From assembly GCA_965247775.1 (NCBI GenBank), contig OZ252031.1, positions 1,736,001-1,800,000 of the forward strand: 64,000 nucleotides of DNA. Direction: 5' to 3'. The notes under the pieces are model-generated. The model did no database searches and was not told the DNA's origin. It saw nothing but the letters and a program-made list of their open reading frames with translations. How positions within the stretch are numbered: the stretch's first letter is position 1; every line of letters begins with the position of its first letter. Below, in pieces: positions 1 to 8,154 of this stretch. The position numbers and the translations under genes are program-made. This DNA comes from G965247775 sp965247775. GTDB lineage: Bacteria; Chloroflexota; Dehalococcoidia; Bin125.

Positions 1-10
1 GCATGGGTGG

Positions 11-17
11 CTCCTTT
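11..17 (-). promoter_or_regulatory. Ribosome binding site of the next leftward gene (start codon at 4-2)
   Basis: Read leftward, AAAGGAG is followed six bases later by an ATG whose first base is position 4, so a gene starts here and leaves the window after one codon. It lies 25 bases beyond the stop of the KtrB-like channel. In this family the next gene is usually the cytosolic RCK gating subunit (KtrA/TrkA); that identity is inference from position only. Confidence 0.6.
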
Positions 18-28
18 CGGCGGTGGCG

Positions 29-1435
29 TCAGCCGATGCGTACGCCTTCAGCGGGGTAGCGGTAGCGGGCCTGGGGGCGTTCGGGCACGGTGAGGGCGAC
101 CATCAGGGCGCCGAGGCGGCCGATGAACATGAGGGCGACGAGGACGAGGGCGCCGGCGGTGGTGAGATCGCGGGTGAGGCCCTGGGACCAGCCGACGTTG
201 GCGAGGGCGGAGGTGGCTTCGAAGACGAGCGGGAGGAAGGGGGCGTCGTCGGTGATTTCGAGGGCCCAGACGCCGGCGGCGAGGAGGACGGTGGCGAGGA
301 CGACGACGGTGATGGCGCGCAGGACGATGGCGGTGGGGAGTTCGCGGCCGAAGATTTCGGCGCGGTGGCGGCCGCGGAGACTGGACCAGACGACGGCCAG
401 GCTGACCATGAAGGCGCCCATCTTGATGCCGCCGGCGACGGAGGTGGAGGCGCCGCCGATGAACATGAGCGCGAGGAGGATGGCGGTGGTGAGGTCCTGG
501 AGGGCGGCCATGTCGATCGTGGCCATGCCGGTGGTGCGGTTGACGGAGAGGAAGAAGCTGTTGGCGAGGGCGTCGCCGGCGCCCTGCCCGTCCAGGGGGC
601 GGCCGCTCTGCACTTCGCCGATGAGGAAGACGAGCATGCCGAGGAGGAGGAGGCCGCCCATCCCGAGGAGGACGATGCGGGTGTCCAGGGACCAGCGCCG
701 TGGGCGGCGGGGGAGGTCGAAGACGGTGACGAAGGAGAGGCTGCCGAGGAAAGCCGCGAGTCCCATGATCAGGAGGGGGTAGGGGCTGGCGATCTGGCCG
801 CTGAAGCTCTGGAAGCCGCCCATGAGATCGAAGCCGGCGTTGTTGGCGGCGGAGACGGCGTGGAAGAGGGCGCGCCAGACAGCGGCGCCGCCGGAGGCGG
901 TGTCGAAGGCCCACGGGAGGAGGAGGAGGAAGGCGAGGATCTCGAGGGTGCCGATGAAGATCATGACGCGGCGCAGGAGGCGGCCGATGTTCCAGTCGCC
1001 GGCGCCGGCGAGTTCCATGCCGAAGAGGGCGTTGCCGCGCAGGCCGAGGCGGCGGCCGATGACGAGGAGGAGGGCGCCGGTGTACATGGTGACGCCGAGG
1101 CCGCCGAGCTGGATGAGGGCGAGGATGACGGCTTCGCCGAAGCCGCTCCAGTAGGTGGCGGTGTCGAGGCGGACGAGGCCGGTGACGCAGACGGCGGAGG
1201 TGGCCGTGAAGAGGGCGTCCCAGCCGTTGGTCCACTCCCGGGATTGGGAGGCGAGGGGGAGGGAGAGGAGGAGGGCGCCGAGGGCGATCGTGGCGGCGAA
1301 GGCGCCGACGAGGTACCAGGGGGAGGGGCGGAAGCGGAAGAGCCGGCGGCGGGGACGGAGAGCGACGACTTCCGGTCGCAGGCGACGACGGCGCAGAACG
1401 ACGTTGCCGGGGCGGCGCGGGTGGCGGATGGTCAC
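29..1435 (-). CDS. ktrB: TrkH/KtrB-type potassium uptake channel subunit
   Basis: Integral membrane subunit of a Ktr/Trk potassium uptake system, 468 residues, normal length. The four pore-loop repeats of the family are visible: 'TSAVCVTGL' near residue 82, 'SAANNAGF' near 195, 'VNRTTGMATI' near 298 and 'TSALANVGW' near 407, each carrying the selectivity-filter glycine. Hydrophobic segments alternate with the loops. The N terminus is Arg-rich and cytosolic. The gene points off the left edge, with the start of another gene 25 bases downstream, probably the gating subunit. Potassium transport is secure from the motifs; whether it is Na+-coupled (Ktr) or H+-coupled (Trk) cannot be told. Confidence 0.93.
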   Translation of the reverse strand: MTIRHPRRPGNVVLRRRRLRPEVVALRPRRRLFRFRPSPWYLVGAFAATIALGALLLSLPLASQSREWTNGWDALFTATSAVCVTGLVRLDTATYWSGFGEAVILALIQLGGLGVTMYTGALLLVIGRRLGLRGNALFGMELAGAGDWNIGRLLRRVMIFIGTLEILAFLLLLPWAFDTASGGAAVWRALFHAVSAANNAGFDLMGGFQSFSGQIASPYPLLIMGLAAFLGSLSFVTVFDLPRRPRRWSLDTRIVLLGMGGLLLLGMLVFLIGEVQSGRPLDGQGAGDALANSFFLSVNRTTGMATIDMAALQDLTTAILLALMFIGGASTSVAGGIKMGAFMVSLAVVWSSLRGRHRAEIFGRELPTAIVLRAITVVVLATVLLAAGVWALEITDDAPFLPLVFEATSALANVGWSQGLTRDLTTAGALVLVALMFIGRLGALMVALTVPERPQARYRYPAEGVRIG

Positions 1436-1611
1436 GCCGCTTGCCGCCGGAATCGCGTGGGCCTTGGGTGAGGGTTGGGGCGAGGGCTTGGCTGCCGCAT
1501 GTCTCCCCGTCCGCTCCGCGCCGACCCCGGCTGATCGTACGATGAAGGGCGGGTGGGGGATAGCGGAGGGGAGTAGCCGGGGTGGGGCGGGGCTGCGACA
1601 ATCGCTTGCGG

Positions 1612-1684
1612 GGCCCCATCGTCTAGAGGCCTAGGACGCCAGCCTTTCAAGCTGGTAGCACGGGTTCGAATCCCGTTGGGGCCA
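1612..1684 (+). tRNA. tRNA-Glu (anticodon TTC)
   Basis: A complete 73-base cloverleaf: acceptor GGCCCCA pairs with TGGGGCC, anticodon stem CCAGC/GCTGG encloses the loop CTTTCAA (anticodon TTC), and the T arm carries GGTTCGAATCC. The discriminator base is A1684. The 3' CCA is not encoded, unlike the tRNA-Ala at 61249. Confidence 0.95.
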
Positions 1685-1820
1685 CACTCCTCTCGGCCGA
1701 CGCCGCAGTGGCCGGGTCATGTGACCCATGCGCACGCGTGATGCTGGGTGGCAGCGTTCACCAGCGCGATGCGGGGACGCGAATCGATGAACGCGCACCA
1801 GGGCCGGCGCGATCCGTGCG

Positions 1821-1880
1821 CAGTTGGGATCGCTGCAGTTGGGATCACTGCAGCTGGGATCACTGCAGCTGGCATCACTG
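1821..1880. repeat. Four tandem copies of a 15-bp unit
   Basis: Four head-to-tail 15-bp units, CAGTTGGGATCGCTG and three variants differing at one to three positions, each containing the PstI-like core CTGCAG at the junction. They sit in a 351-base stretch (1685-2035) between tRNA-Glu and the lipoprotein gene in which I see no convincing gene. The unit length is a multiple of three, so open frames across it read as a repetitive peptide, but no start or ribosome binding site supports translation. Confidence 0.85.
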
Positions 1881-2035
1881 GGATCCTGCCCGGAGTCGTA
1901 CGGCATCGGCCCCAGATCCCGTTGGGCCAGCACTCCCGGCGGCGTGGACGGGAGGGTGCGGGGCAGGCCGGACGGTCGCGCCTCGCGCCACGCGGGGCGG
2001 TGGCGCCACAGACGGCCCCCAGCGGTTCGGGCCGC

Positions 2036-2911
2036 CTAGCGCCCGACGGGCAGTCGCCAGCGGGCGTCGGTGACGTCCCCGAGGCTGCGGATGTGAATGA
2101 TGAACTCCACCCGGCCGGACTCGACAAGATCCGCGAGCCCGATCGGGGAGGTGCGGCCGGCGTCGGGGTCCGCGGCAGAGCCCGCCGCGGGCGGGGATTG
2201 GGGCAGGCGTGGCGGGCGAATCCAGGCCATGGCCTCCAGTTGCTTCACCTCGCCGGGCCCGACCTCGCGACTGTATGGCGCGGCCACGTAGGGATTCGGG
2301 AGTGCGAAGCCGAGCCCAATCGCCGCGACCACTCCATCGACCTCCGCCGTGATCGCGTGCGGGTCCGGCGTAACGGCGAGTGTCTCTGCGCTGTCGAGGT
2401 TCGCGACCCGGAATTGGCACCAGCGCGCGTTGTGGCAGGCCTGCAGTTGTACCGCGATCGGGCCTTGCCGCCACCACTCCCCGATCTCTAGGACCGTGCC
2501 GGGCGGCGTGGCCTCCAGTCGCGTCGCGAGGCGAGCGCCCGCGTCGCTGGTCTCTGAGCCAGTCCCGGCCTCGGAGCCCCGATCAGCGACGGCCGCACTG
2601 GCCAACTCCTCCTGGAGGGAGGCGATCGCCGCCCGGAGCGTGGCGACTTCTCCCTCCAACGCCGCGATCTGTGTGCGGAGACCCGCTCGGTCGGCGAGGC
2701 TCCCACTCTCCGGGCGAGTATCGAACTCCGCTTCAGCGGCGGCGCGGCGCTGCACCCGATCCGGCGCCGCGTCGGGGGCCGCGCGCAGGGACTGGCTCTC
2801 CTCGATGGGCACCGTGATCGCAACGGGATCGCCTTCTGATCCAGCGTCACTTCCGCATGCGACGAGCAGGAGTCCGAGGCCGAGAGCGCCCAGGCCGGGC
2901 CAGCGTCGCAC
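2036..2911 (-). CDS. Predicted lipoprotein with coiled coil, function unknown
   Basis: 291 residues from a GTG at 2911 preceded by GGGAGG. The N terminus is a lipoprotein signal: two arginines, a hydrophobic run and the lipobox LVAC with the lipidated Cys near residue 19. Residues about 55-100 contain a heptad-like coiled coil (LRTQIAALEGEVATLRAAIA). The C-terminal half is a beta-rich domain with two cysteines in 'ACHNARWCQF' that could form a disulfide, resembling extracytoplasmic Ig-like (DUF4352-type) domains. The open frame extends about 270 codons further upstream, but that part is Pro/Arg-rich and lacks a start, so I use the GTG at the lipoprotein signal. No function recognised. Confidence 0.7.
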   Translation of the reverse strand: MRRWPGLGALGLGLLLVACGSDAGSEGDPVAITVPIEESQSLRAAPDAAPDRVQRRAAAEAEFDTRPESGSLADRAGLRTQIAALEGEVATLRAAIASLQEELASAAVADRGSEAGTGSETSDAGARLATRLEATPPGTVLEIGEWWRQGPIAVQLQACHNARWCQFRVANLDSAETLAVTPDPHAITAEVDGVVAAIGLGFALPNPYVAAPYSREVGPGEVKQLEAMAWIRPPRLPQSPPAAGSAADPDAGRTSPIGLADLVESGRVEFIIHIRSLGDVTDARWRLPVGR

Positions 2912-3105
2912 GGCGCCTCCCGTCACACGGGAGCTTAGGCGAGCCGGGCAGTGTTCGGGGCGTTGTGATGACGGTGTCGGGGCGCCTCCAGACCGGGAAC
3001 GTGTAGCCTGATCCGGCGTCGGCGTACGGTCTGAGTCGGCCGCGAATCCCGCTGGGGCCGCCAATCCGTGCGCTGCGGCCGGGGGGGAAGGGGAGGTGAC
3101 GACCG

Positions 3106-3552
3106 ATGACGCTCGAGCGGCGCAGGCCGGTGGTCGTGCGGCCGGAGGATCGGGCGGGGCAGCCGACGGCGGCAGGCGGGGACATCTACGCGACGCTGGC
3201 AACCGGCTCGGAGACGGATGGGGCCTACTTCCTGACGCACACGATCGTGCCGCCGGGCGGGGGGCCGCCGGCGCACATCCACACGCGGGAGGAGGAGGCG
3301 TTCTACGTGCTGCGGGGCGAGTTGGTCTTTCGGGTGGACGCACAGGAGGTGACGGTGGGGCCGGGCACGTTCTTGAACGTGCCCAAGGGGGCCAAGCACC
3401 GGTTCCACAACGCGGGGGAGGTCGACGCTGAGATGATCTTCTGGTTCGCGCCGGCGGGGATCGAGGGGCTGTTCCGTGAGCTGGGGGAGCACCCGGAGCG
3501 GATCCGGGAGATCGGGGCGCGCTACGGGGTGGAGTACTTCCTGGAGGAGTAG
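3106..3552 (+). CDS. Cupin-domain protein
   Basis: A small single-domain cupin of 148 residues. Motif 1 is 'PPAHIHTREEEAFYVLRGE' (residues about 52-70) with the His, His and Glu metal ligands, and motif 2 is 'GPGTFLNVPKGAKHRFHN' with the fourth His. This is the cupin_2 layout of metal-binding beta-barrel proteins, which range from dioxygenases and isomerases to non-enzymatic binders; substrate unknown. GGGGAGG lies about nine bases upstream of the ATG. It stands alone, divergent from the lipoprotein gene and convergent with the coxM-like gene. The 225 bases after it hold no gene. Confidence 0.85.
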   Translation: MTLERRRPVVVRPEDRAGQPTAAGGDIYATLATGSETDGAYFLTHTIVPPGGGPPAHIHTREEEAFYVLRGELVFRVDAQEVTVGPGTFLNVPKGAKHRFHNAGEVDAEMIFWFAPAGIEGLFRELGEHPERIREIGARYGVEYFLEE

Positions 3553-3777
3553 GGAGCGGGCGGCCGGTGTTCGCCGCCCCGACCTGCCAAGCGTGGGCGC
3601 GGATCCGGTAGGGGCGCCCGGACGCCGAACGGCAGGGCCGGAGGTGGGGCGGGAGAAGAACGCCCGCCGGGCGGCGCCGCGCGGCAGCGCCCGCCGGGCA
3701 CGATCGTGGCCCAGCGACGAGCACGGTGCCCACGCCCCAGCCCGCGCCGGGGTGTGGGCGCGGGCGGCGGGGGGGGG

Positions 3778-4632
3778 TCAGGCGCGATCGCGCGCGGCGG
3801 CGATGGCGCGGCCGGCCATGACCGCGGCCATGGCGCGGCGGTACTGGGCGGAGGCGTGGATGTCGGTGTTGACATCGTCGAAGCCGTCGGCGGCGTGGGC
3901 GGCGGCGGCCTCGACGACGTCAGCGGATAGGGTCCGTCCCACGAGGGCGTCCTCGACGGCGGGGAGGCGCTGGGCGTGGGAGGCGAGACCAGTGATGCCG
4001 AGGCGGGCGCCGCGGCAGATGTCGCCGTCGAGGTCGAGGACGGCGGCGACGCCGATAATGGCGTAGTGGGAGGCGCGCTGGTGGAGCTTGGCGTAAGCGG
4101 CGGTCTGCACGGCGGCGAAGCGGACGGCGGTGATCACCTCGTCCTCGGCGAGGTCGACCGTGAAGAGATCCTGGAAGAACCCGCCGATGGGCACGGTGCG
4201 GGGGCCGGCGGCGCCGACGACATCGAGTTCGGCATCGAGGGCGAGGACGACAGCGGGCATGTCGGCGGCGGGGTCGGCGTGGGCGAGGCTGCCGCCGATG
4301 GTGCCGAGATTGCGGACCTGGGGGTCGCCGATTTCAGCGGCGGCCTCGGCGACGATGGGGGCGTGCAGCTGGAGGACGTCGGATCGCTCCACCTCCCGAT
4401 GGGTGGTGGTGGCGCCGATGGTGATCCGGCCGGCGGCCTCGCTGATGCCGCCGAGGCCGGGCACGCCGCCGATGTCGATGAGGAGGCCGGGCTCGCTGAG
4501 GCGCAGCTTCATGAGGGGGATGAGGCTGTGGCCGCCGGCGAGGAGGCGGCCCTCGCCGCCGGCCTCACCGAGGAGGCGGACGGCCTCCTCGACGGTGGCG
4601 GCGCGCTTGTAGTCGAAGGCGGTGGGGATCAT
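3778..4632 (-). CDS. coxM: FAD-binding medium subunit of a molybdenum hydroxylase (CoxM/CutM type)
   Basis: 284 residues, the usual size of the FAD subunit of the xanthine oxidase/CO dehydrogenase family. The two FAD-binding motifs are present: 'LLAGGHSLIPLMKLRL' near residue 30 and 'NLGTIGGSLAHADPAAD' near residue 107. It passes electrons between the 2Fe-2S small subunit and an acceptor. It is the last of a leftward run coxG-coxS-coxM, 82 bases after coxS. No molybdopterin large subunit (CoxL) is encoded next to it, so the substrate (CO or an organic compound) is open. Confidence 0.92.
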   Translation of the reverse strand: MIPTAFDYKRAATVEEAVRLLGEAGGEGRLLAGGHSLIPLMKLRLSEPGLLIDIGGVPGLGGISEAAGRITIGATTTHREVERSDVLQLHAPIVAEAAAEIGDPQVRNLGTIGGSLAHADPAADMPAVVLALDAELDVVGAAGPRTVPIGGFFQDLFTVDLAEDEVITAVRFAAVQTAAYAKLHQRASHYAIIGVAAVLDLDGDICRGARLGITGLASHAQRLPAVEDALVGRTLSADVVEAAAAHAADGFDDVNTDIHASAQYRRAMAAVMAGRAIAAARDRA

Positions 4633-4714
4633 GACTGGGCTCCGTGGGTGCTGTGGGGATCCTGGCGGCGTTCGCGGCGCCGGCCGCCGAGGCGGGCGGG
4701 GGCGGCTGGGGCGA

Positions 4715-5194
4715 TCACGCGCGGGGTCCGGCCGTGGCGGCGCGCTGGACGGCGTTGACGATGTGCTGGTAGCCGGTGCAGCGGCAGAGGTTGCCGTCGA
4801 GGCCGTGGCGGATCTCGTCCTCGGACGCGTTGGGGTTGTCGTCGAGGATCTGGATGGCGGAGATGATCATGCCGGGGGTGCAGTAGCCGCACTGCAGGCC
4901 GTGCTCCTGCCAGAAGGCCTCCTGCATGGGGTGGAGCTGTTCGTCGCTGCCGATGCCTTCGATGGTGGTGATCTCGGCGCCGTCGGCTTGGACGGCGAAC
5001 ATGGTGCATGATTTGGCGCTGCGGCCGTTGAGCATGATGGTGCAGGCGCCGCACTGGCTGGTATCGCAGCCGACGTGGGTGCCGGTGAGGCCCAGGACTT
5101 CGCGCAGGAAATGGACGAAGAGGAGCCGCGGCTCCACTGCCGCTTCATGGACGGCGCCGTTGACGGTGAGGCGAATGGGGATGCTGTCCGGCAT
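4715..5194 (-). CDS. coxS: 2Fe-2S small subunit of a molybdenum hydroxylase (CoxS/CutS type)
   Basis: 159 residues with both iron-sulfur domains of the family. The plant-ferredoxin-type N-terminal cluster is bound by the cysteines in 'GCDTSQCGACTIML' plus a later Cys in 'SAKSCTMF'; the C-terminal helical domain has 'LQCGYCTPGMI' and 'NLCRCTGYQ'. It relays electrons from the molybdenum site to FAD. It sits between coxG (44 bases upstream) and coxM (82 bases downstream), in one probable transcript. Confidence 0.94.
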   Translation of the reverse strand: MPDSIPIRLTVNGAVHEAAVEPRLLFVHFLREVLGLTGTHVGCDTSQCGACTIMLNGRSAKSCTMFAVQADGAEITTIEGIGSDEQLHPMQEAFWQEHGLQCGYCTPGMIISAIQILDDNPNASEDEIRHGLDGNLCRCTGYQHIVNAVQRAATAGPRA

Positions 5195-5238
5195 GGGGGT
5201 CCTCTCGTGGCGGGGGGTGGGCGGTGGGGGATCGCGGG

Positions 5239-5682
5239 TCAGGTGCTCTCCTGAATGTGCTGGTCCATGGCCTTGAAGAAACGGCCGGCCATCATTTTGG
5301 CTGCGCTGCTCACGAGGCGGCTGCCGAGGCGGGCGATGGGACCGCGGGCGCGGACGTCGGCAACGTAGCGCAGGGCGGTGCCGTCGCCGTCGGGGGTGAG
5401 GGTGATTCGGGCGTCGCCCTCGACGCTGCCGCCCTTGCCACCGCCGCCAGCGTTGAGGCGGTAGCTGCTGGGGGCCTCGGGCTCGCGCATGGTGACGTTG
5501 CCGGCGTAGGTGCCGCGAATGGCGGAGATGCCGAGTTTGACGGTCATGTCGTAGGAGTCAGGGCCAACCTCGGAGAGCTCCTCACAGCCGGGGATGGTTT
5601 GGCGGAGCGCGTCGGGGTCCATGAGCTTGCGCCAGACGATGTCCGGCGGCGCAGCGAAGCGGTGCTCTCCGTGGAGTTCCAC
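5239..5682 (-). CDS. coxG: CoxG-like SRPBCC protein (CO dehydrogenase subunit G)
   Basis: 147 residues starting at a GTG (5682) with AAAGGAG six bases upstream; the open frame continues further upstream but is not credible coding sequence. The fold is the START/SRPBCC domain: 'FAAPPDIVWRKLMDPDALRQ' at the N terminus followed by 'IPGCEEL', the hallmark of the CoxG family, and a C-terminal helix. CoxG helps anchor or mature Mo-CODH at the membrane; related proteins are also found with other molybdenum hydroxylases. It opens the coxG-coxS-coxM run. Confidence 0.88.
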   Translation of the reverse strand: MELHGEHRFAAPPDIVWRKLMDPDALRQTIPGCEELSEVGPDSYDMTVKLGISAIRGTYAGNVTMREPEAPSSYRLNAGGGGKGGSVEGDARITLTPDGDGTALRYVADVRARGPIARLGSRLVSSAAKMMAGRFFKAMDQHIQEST

Positions 5683-5960
5683 CGGCTCTCCTTTGAGTGG
5701 GGTCCGGCCCCCGGGCGCGCCGGAGGGCGGGGCGGCGGGCAGGCTACCACAGGGGCCGGCCTCCAAGCAGCCGGGGCGCGGCGGGAATGCGGGGGAATTT
5801 CGGCTCCGACTGGGATTGCGCCCGAGAGGGGTGCGCCGGATGGCGGCATAGGGCCGGTAGGGAGTCGCTAGGCGTCCCGGGGGTCCTGCGGGTCGGCCGG
5901 GGGCTCGAGCGCGCGCCGGACCGTGGCGAGGGCTCCGGGCCCGGCGGGAGGGAGCAGTCC

Positions 5961-6708
5961 GTGGGGAGCGAGTCGGCCCAGCCGGCGCAGACGCCCGAGA
6001 TCGATGTTTGCCCGTACCGGGGTTTGCCCGTACCGGGGGCGAGAGCCAGAGGACGAGCCGGGTGGGACGACGCCGCTGCGGGCGCCCGCGCAGGACGCGG
6101 CGGCCTCGGGGTCGTTCGAGCCGGCGGAGCCGCCGACGGAGCCGGAGATTCCGGAAGCGCCGCCCGCGGTGGCGCCGGAGGGGCCGGCGCCGGACTACGG
6201 CTGGGTGTCGTTCTGGCCGGAGCGGGTGGAATACACGGTGGCAGCGGGCGATACGATCGGGAGCGTTGCGGCGCAGTTCGAGACGCACGCCTACGCGATC
6301 GTGTGTCTCAACCAGGGTCTCTGGTCCGAGGCGGCGCGTACGCTCACGATGATCGCCGGGACCCCGCTGGTCATACCGGTGGGCTACGAGGTCCCGGCCG
6401 ACGCGGCGACGATCGCCGAGTTCGAGGCGACGGGGGCTTCCTGCTGCGTCGCTGCGGCTCGCGTCGCCGGGTCCATTCCTCCCCATGGCTCGGGCGACCG
6501 ACGCTGCCCCGCGACGGGGCCTGTCCGTGCGTCGCGCGCCGCCGGGGCTGAGCGGGAGCTATCATGTCGTGGCTGCGGCCGCGAGGGCGCCGCGCGAGGG
6601 AGGAACAGGGATGGCCGTGGACTTCGACACGCTACCGAAATTCGCCGACTTGCCCGTAAAGGCCGGCGCGCCGGCGGACTCGACCTGGGGGCTGTGGGGG
6701 GACGATGA
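5961..6708 (+). pseudogene. LysM-domain protein broken by a 16-bp tandem duplication
   Basis: A GTG at 5961 has GGGAGG nine bases upstream and opens 'GSESAQPAQTPEIDVCPYRG' in one frame. At 6006 a 16-bp duplication shifts the frame; the continuation, 'VCPYRGREPEDEPGG' and then a Pro/Glu linker and a LysM domain (YTVAAGDTIGSVAAQF to TPLVIPVGYEVP, about 6230-6395), is one frame off. Removing one copy would rejoin them. The N-terminal CPYRG matches the start of the cysteine pattern in the intact LysM gene at 36327-37475. The LysM frame runs to a stop at 6708, inside the cyclase gene, so a second lesion near 6440 is likely. Confidence 0.6.
6006..6037. repeat. Perfect 16-bp tandem duplication (frameshifting)
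   Basis: GTTTGCCCGTACCGGG occurs twice with no gap (6006-6021 and 6022-6037). As 16 is not a multiple of three, it shifts the reading frame of the LysM gene. Identical copies suggest a recent slippage event or an assembly artefact. Confidence 0.95.
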
Positions 6709-7579
6709 CGAGCTGGGCTGTGTGAACCTGCTGAGCGCCGAGGGGATCGCGGCGGCGGCGAAGCTGGTGAAGAAAGGGGCGATGTTCCGGCTGGACACGC
6801 CGATCAACTACGCGGACCCGCCGCTGTTCGAGCGCACGCCGGCGGTGCACACGGTCGTGCGCTTCGAGCAGTTTTTCGCCCAGGACGACACCCTGGACAA
6901 CTACAACACGCAGGAGGGGGCGCAGTGGGACGGCCTGGGGCACGTGGGCTTCCCGCCGGTGGAGGCGTTCTACAACGGGGTCAAGCGGGATGAGATCCGG
7001 TCGGGGCCGGAGGGCAAGCTGGGGATCCATCAGTGGAAGGACCGCATTGCCGGGCGGGGGGTGCTGCTGGACGTGTTCAAGTATCGGCAGGATCAGGGCA
7101 ACCCCGTGAACCCGGGCAGCACGGACCAGTACTCGGCGGACGACCTGGAGGGCGCGCGCGCGGCGCAAGGGGTGGCGTTGCGGGGCGGCGACATCCTGCT
7201 GGTGCGCACCGGCTGGGTGGGCTACTACATGGCGCTGCCACAGGAGCAGAAGGATACGATGGGGACCATGGAAGGTCTGACGTCGTGCGGGATCAGCAAC
7301 GAGCGCGCCGTCGCCGAGTGGTTGTGGGACAACCACGTGGCGATGGTGGGCACGGACTGCCCCGCGGTGGAGACGTGGCCCTGGCAGGACTTCGAGACCG
7401 AGGCGCTGCACTTCCGCACGCTGGCGCTGCTGGGGATGCCGATCGGGGAGCAGTTCGTGCTCGACGACCTAGCGGCGGACTGTCAGGCGGACGGGGTCTA
7501 CGAGTGCATGGTGACGTCGGCGCCGCTACACGTGATCGGCGGGGTGGCGTCGCCGCCGAACGCGCTGGCGATCAAGTAG
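6611..7579 (+). CDS. Cyclase-family metal-dependent hydrolase (kynurenine formamidase-like)
   Basis: 322 residues from ATG 6611, which has GGGAGGAACAGG upstream; longer open frames upstream belong to the LysM relic. The protein matches the cyclase family (PF04199): 'DSTWGLWGDDDELGCVNLL' near the N terminus, the metal-site region 'GAQWDGLGHVGF' near residue 106 (the usual HxGTHxDxxxH is reduced to QWDxLGH), 'LRGGDILLVRTGW' and 'AVETWPW'. Members hydrolyse cyclic or formyl amides, such as formylkynurenine. The altered first His positions make the precise chemistry uncertain. No pathway partner is adjacent. Confidence 0.85.
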   Translation: MAVDFDTLPKFADLPVKAGAPADSTWGLWGDDDELGCVNLLSAEGIAAAAKLVKKGAMFRLDTPINYADPPLFERTPAVHTVVRFEQFFAQDDTLDNYNTQEGAQWDGLGHVGFPPVEAFYNGVKRDEIRSGPEGKLGIHQWKDRIAGRGVLLDVFKYRQDQGNPVNPGSTDQYSADDLEGARAAQGVALRGGDILLVRTGWVGYYMALPQEQKDTMGTMEGLTSCGISNERAVAEWLWDNHVAMVGTDCPAVETWPWQDFETEALHFRTLALLGMPIGEQFVLDDLAADCQADGVYECMVTSAPLHVIGGVASPPNALAIK

Positions 7580-7649
7580 CGGGGTCGCAGCGAGACGCCC
7601 GCAGCGAGCGGGCCGGCAGCGACGCTCAGCAGCAGGAGAGGACGAGCAC

Positions 7650-8135
7650 ATGCCCATCGCCGAGGGCGCACAGATTCCGGCCGAAGCCAGCGGCATCACC
7701 TGGCAGGACGGCACACCCAGTCCGAAGAAGCTGGCCGACCTGGTGGCGGGCAAGAAGGCCATCGTCTTCGGCATCCCGGGGGCGTTCACGCCGACCTGCT
7801 CGAACGATCACCTGCCCAGCTTCGCGCAGAGCGAGGCGGCGCTGCGCGAGAAGGGCGTTGAGGAGGTGATCTGCCTGGCGATGAACGACATCTTCGTGCT
7901 GAGCGCTTGGAACGCGGCGAATGGCGCGCCCCACATCACGATGCTCGCGGACGGCAACGGCGAGGTGACGCAAGCGCTGGACCTGGCGCTGGACCTGCAC
8001 GCGGTGGGGCTGGGGACGCGCACGGCGCGATTCGCGATGGTCGTGGAGGATGGCGTGGTGCGGGCGCTGAACGTGGAGGAGAAGGCGGGCACCTGCGACG
8101 TGTCGTCGGCGGGGAGCATCCTGGCGCGCGCCTGA
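7650..8135 (+). CDS. Peroxiredoxin of the Prx5 class
   Basis: 161 residues. The peroxidatic cysteine is C50 in 'PGAFTPTCSNDHLPSF', the Prx5 signature, and the active-site Thr is two residues before it. C149 near the C terminus ('AGTCDVSS') is placed like the resolving cysteine of atypical 2-Cys Prx5 enzymes. It reduces hydrogen peroxide and alkyl hydroperoxides in the cytosol. GGAGAGG precedes the ATG by about nine bases. It lies 70 bases after the cyclase gene and upstream of other redox-type genes (CDGSH). Confidence 0.92.
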   Translation: MPIAEGAQIPAEASGITWQDGTPSPKKLADLVAGKKAIVFGIPGAFTPTCSNDHLPSFAQSEAALREKGVEEVICLAMNDIFVLSAWNAANGAPHITMLADGNGEVTQALDLALDLHAVGLGTRTARFAMVVEDGVVRALNVEEKAGTCDVSSAGSILARA

Positions 8136-8154
8136 GCCTGGTCGCGGCCGGGCC

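Noticed and set aside
23..1471. Long rightward frame of 482 codons rich in Glu, Gly and Asp
   Set aside because: It is the exact antisense of the KtrB gene; such acidic frames are a mirror of GC-rich membrane-protein genes. The same holds for the long frames opposite nadE, tldD, ctaA and the oxidase genes.
1631..2127. Small frames over the tRNA-Glu and the 15-bp repeats
   Set aside because: They cross the tRNA or the repeat array and have no ribosome site or family resemblance.
2912..3733. Upstream extension of the lipoprotein frame
   Set aside because: It overlaps the cupin gene antisense and is Pro/Arg-rich; the lipoprotein signal gives a natural start at 2911.
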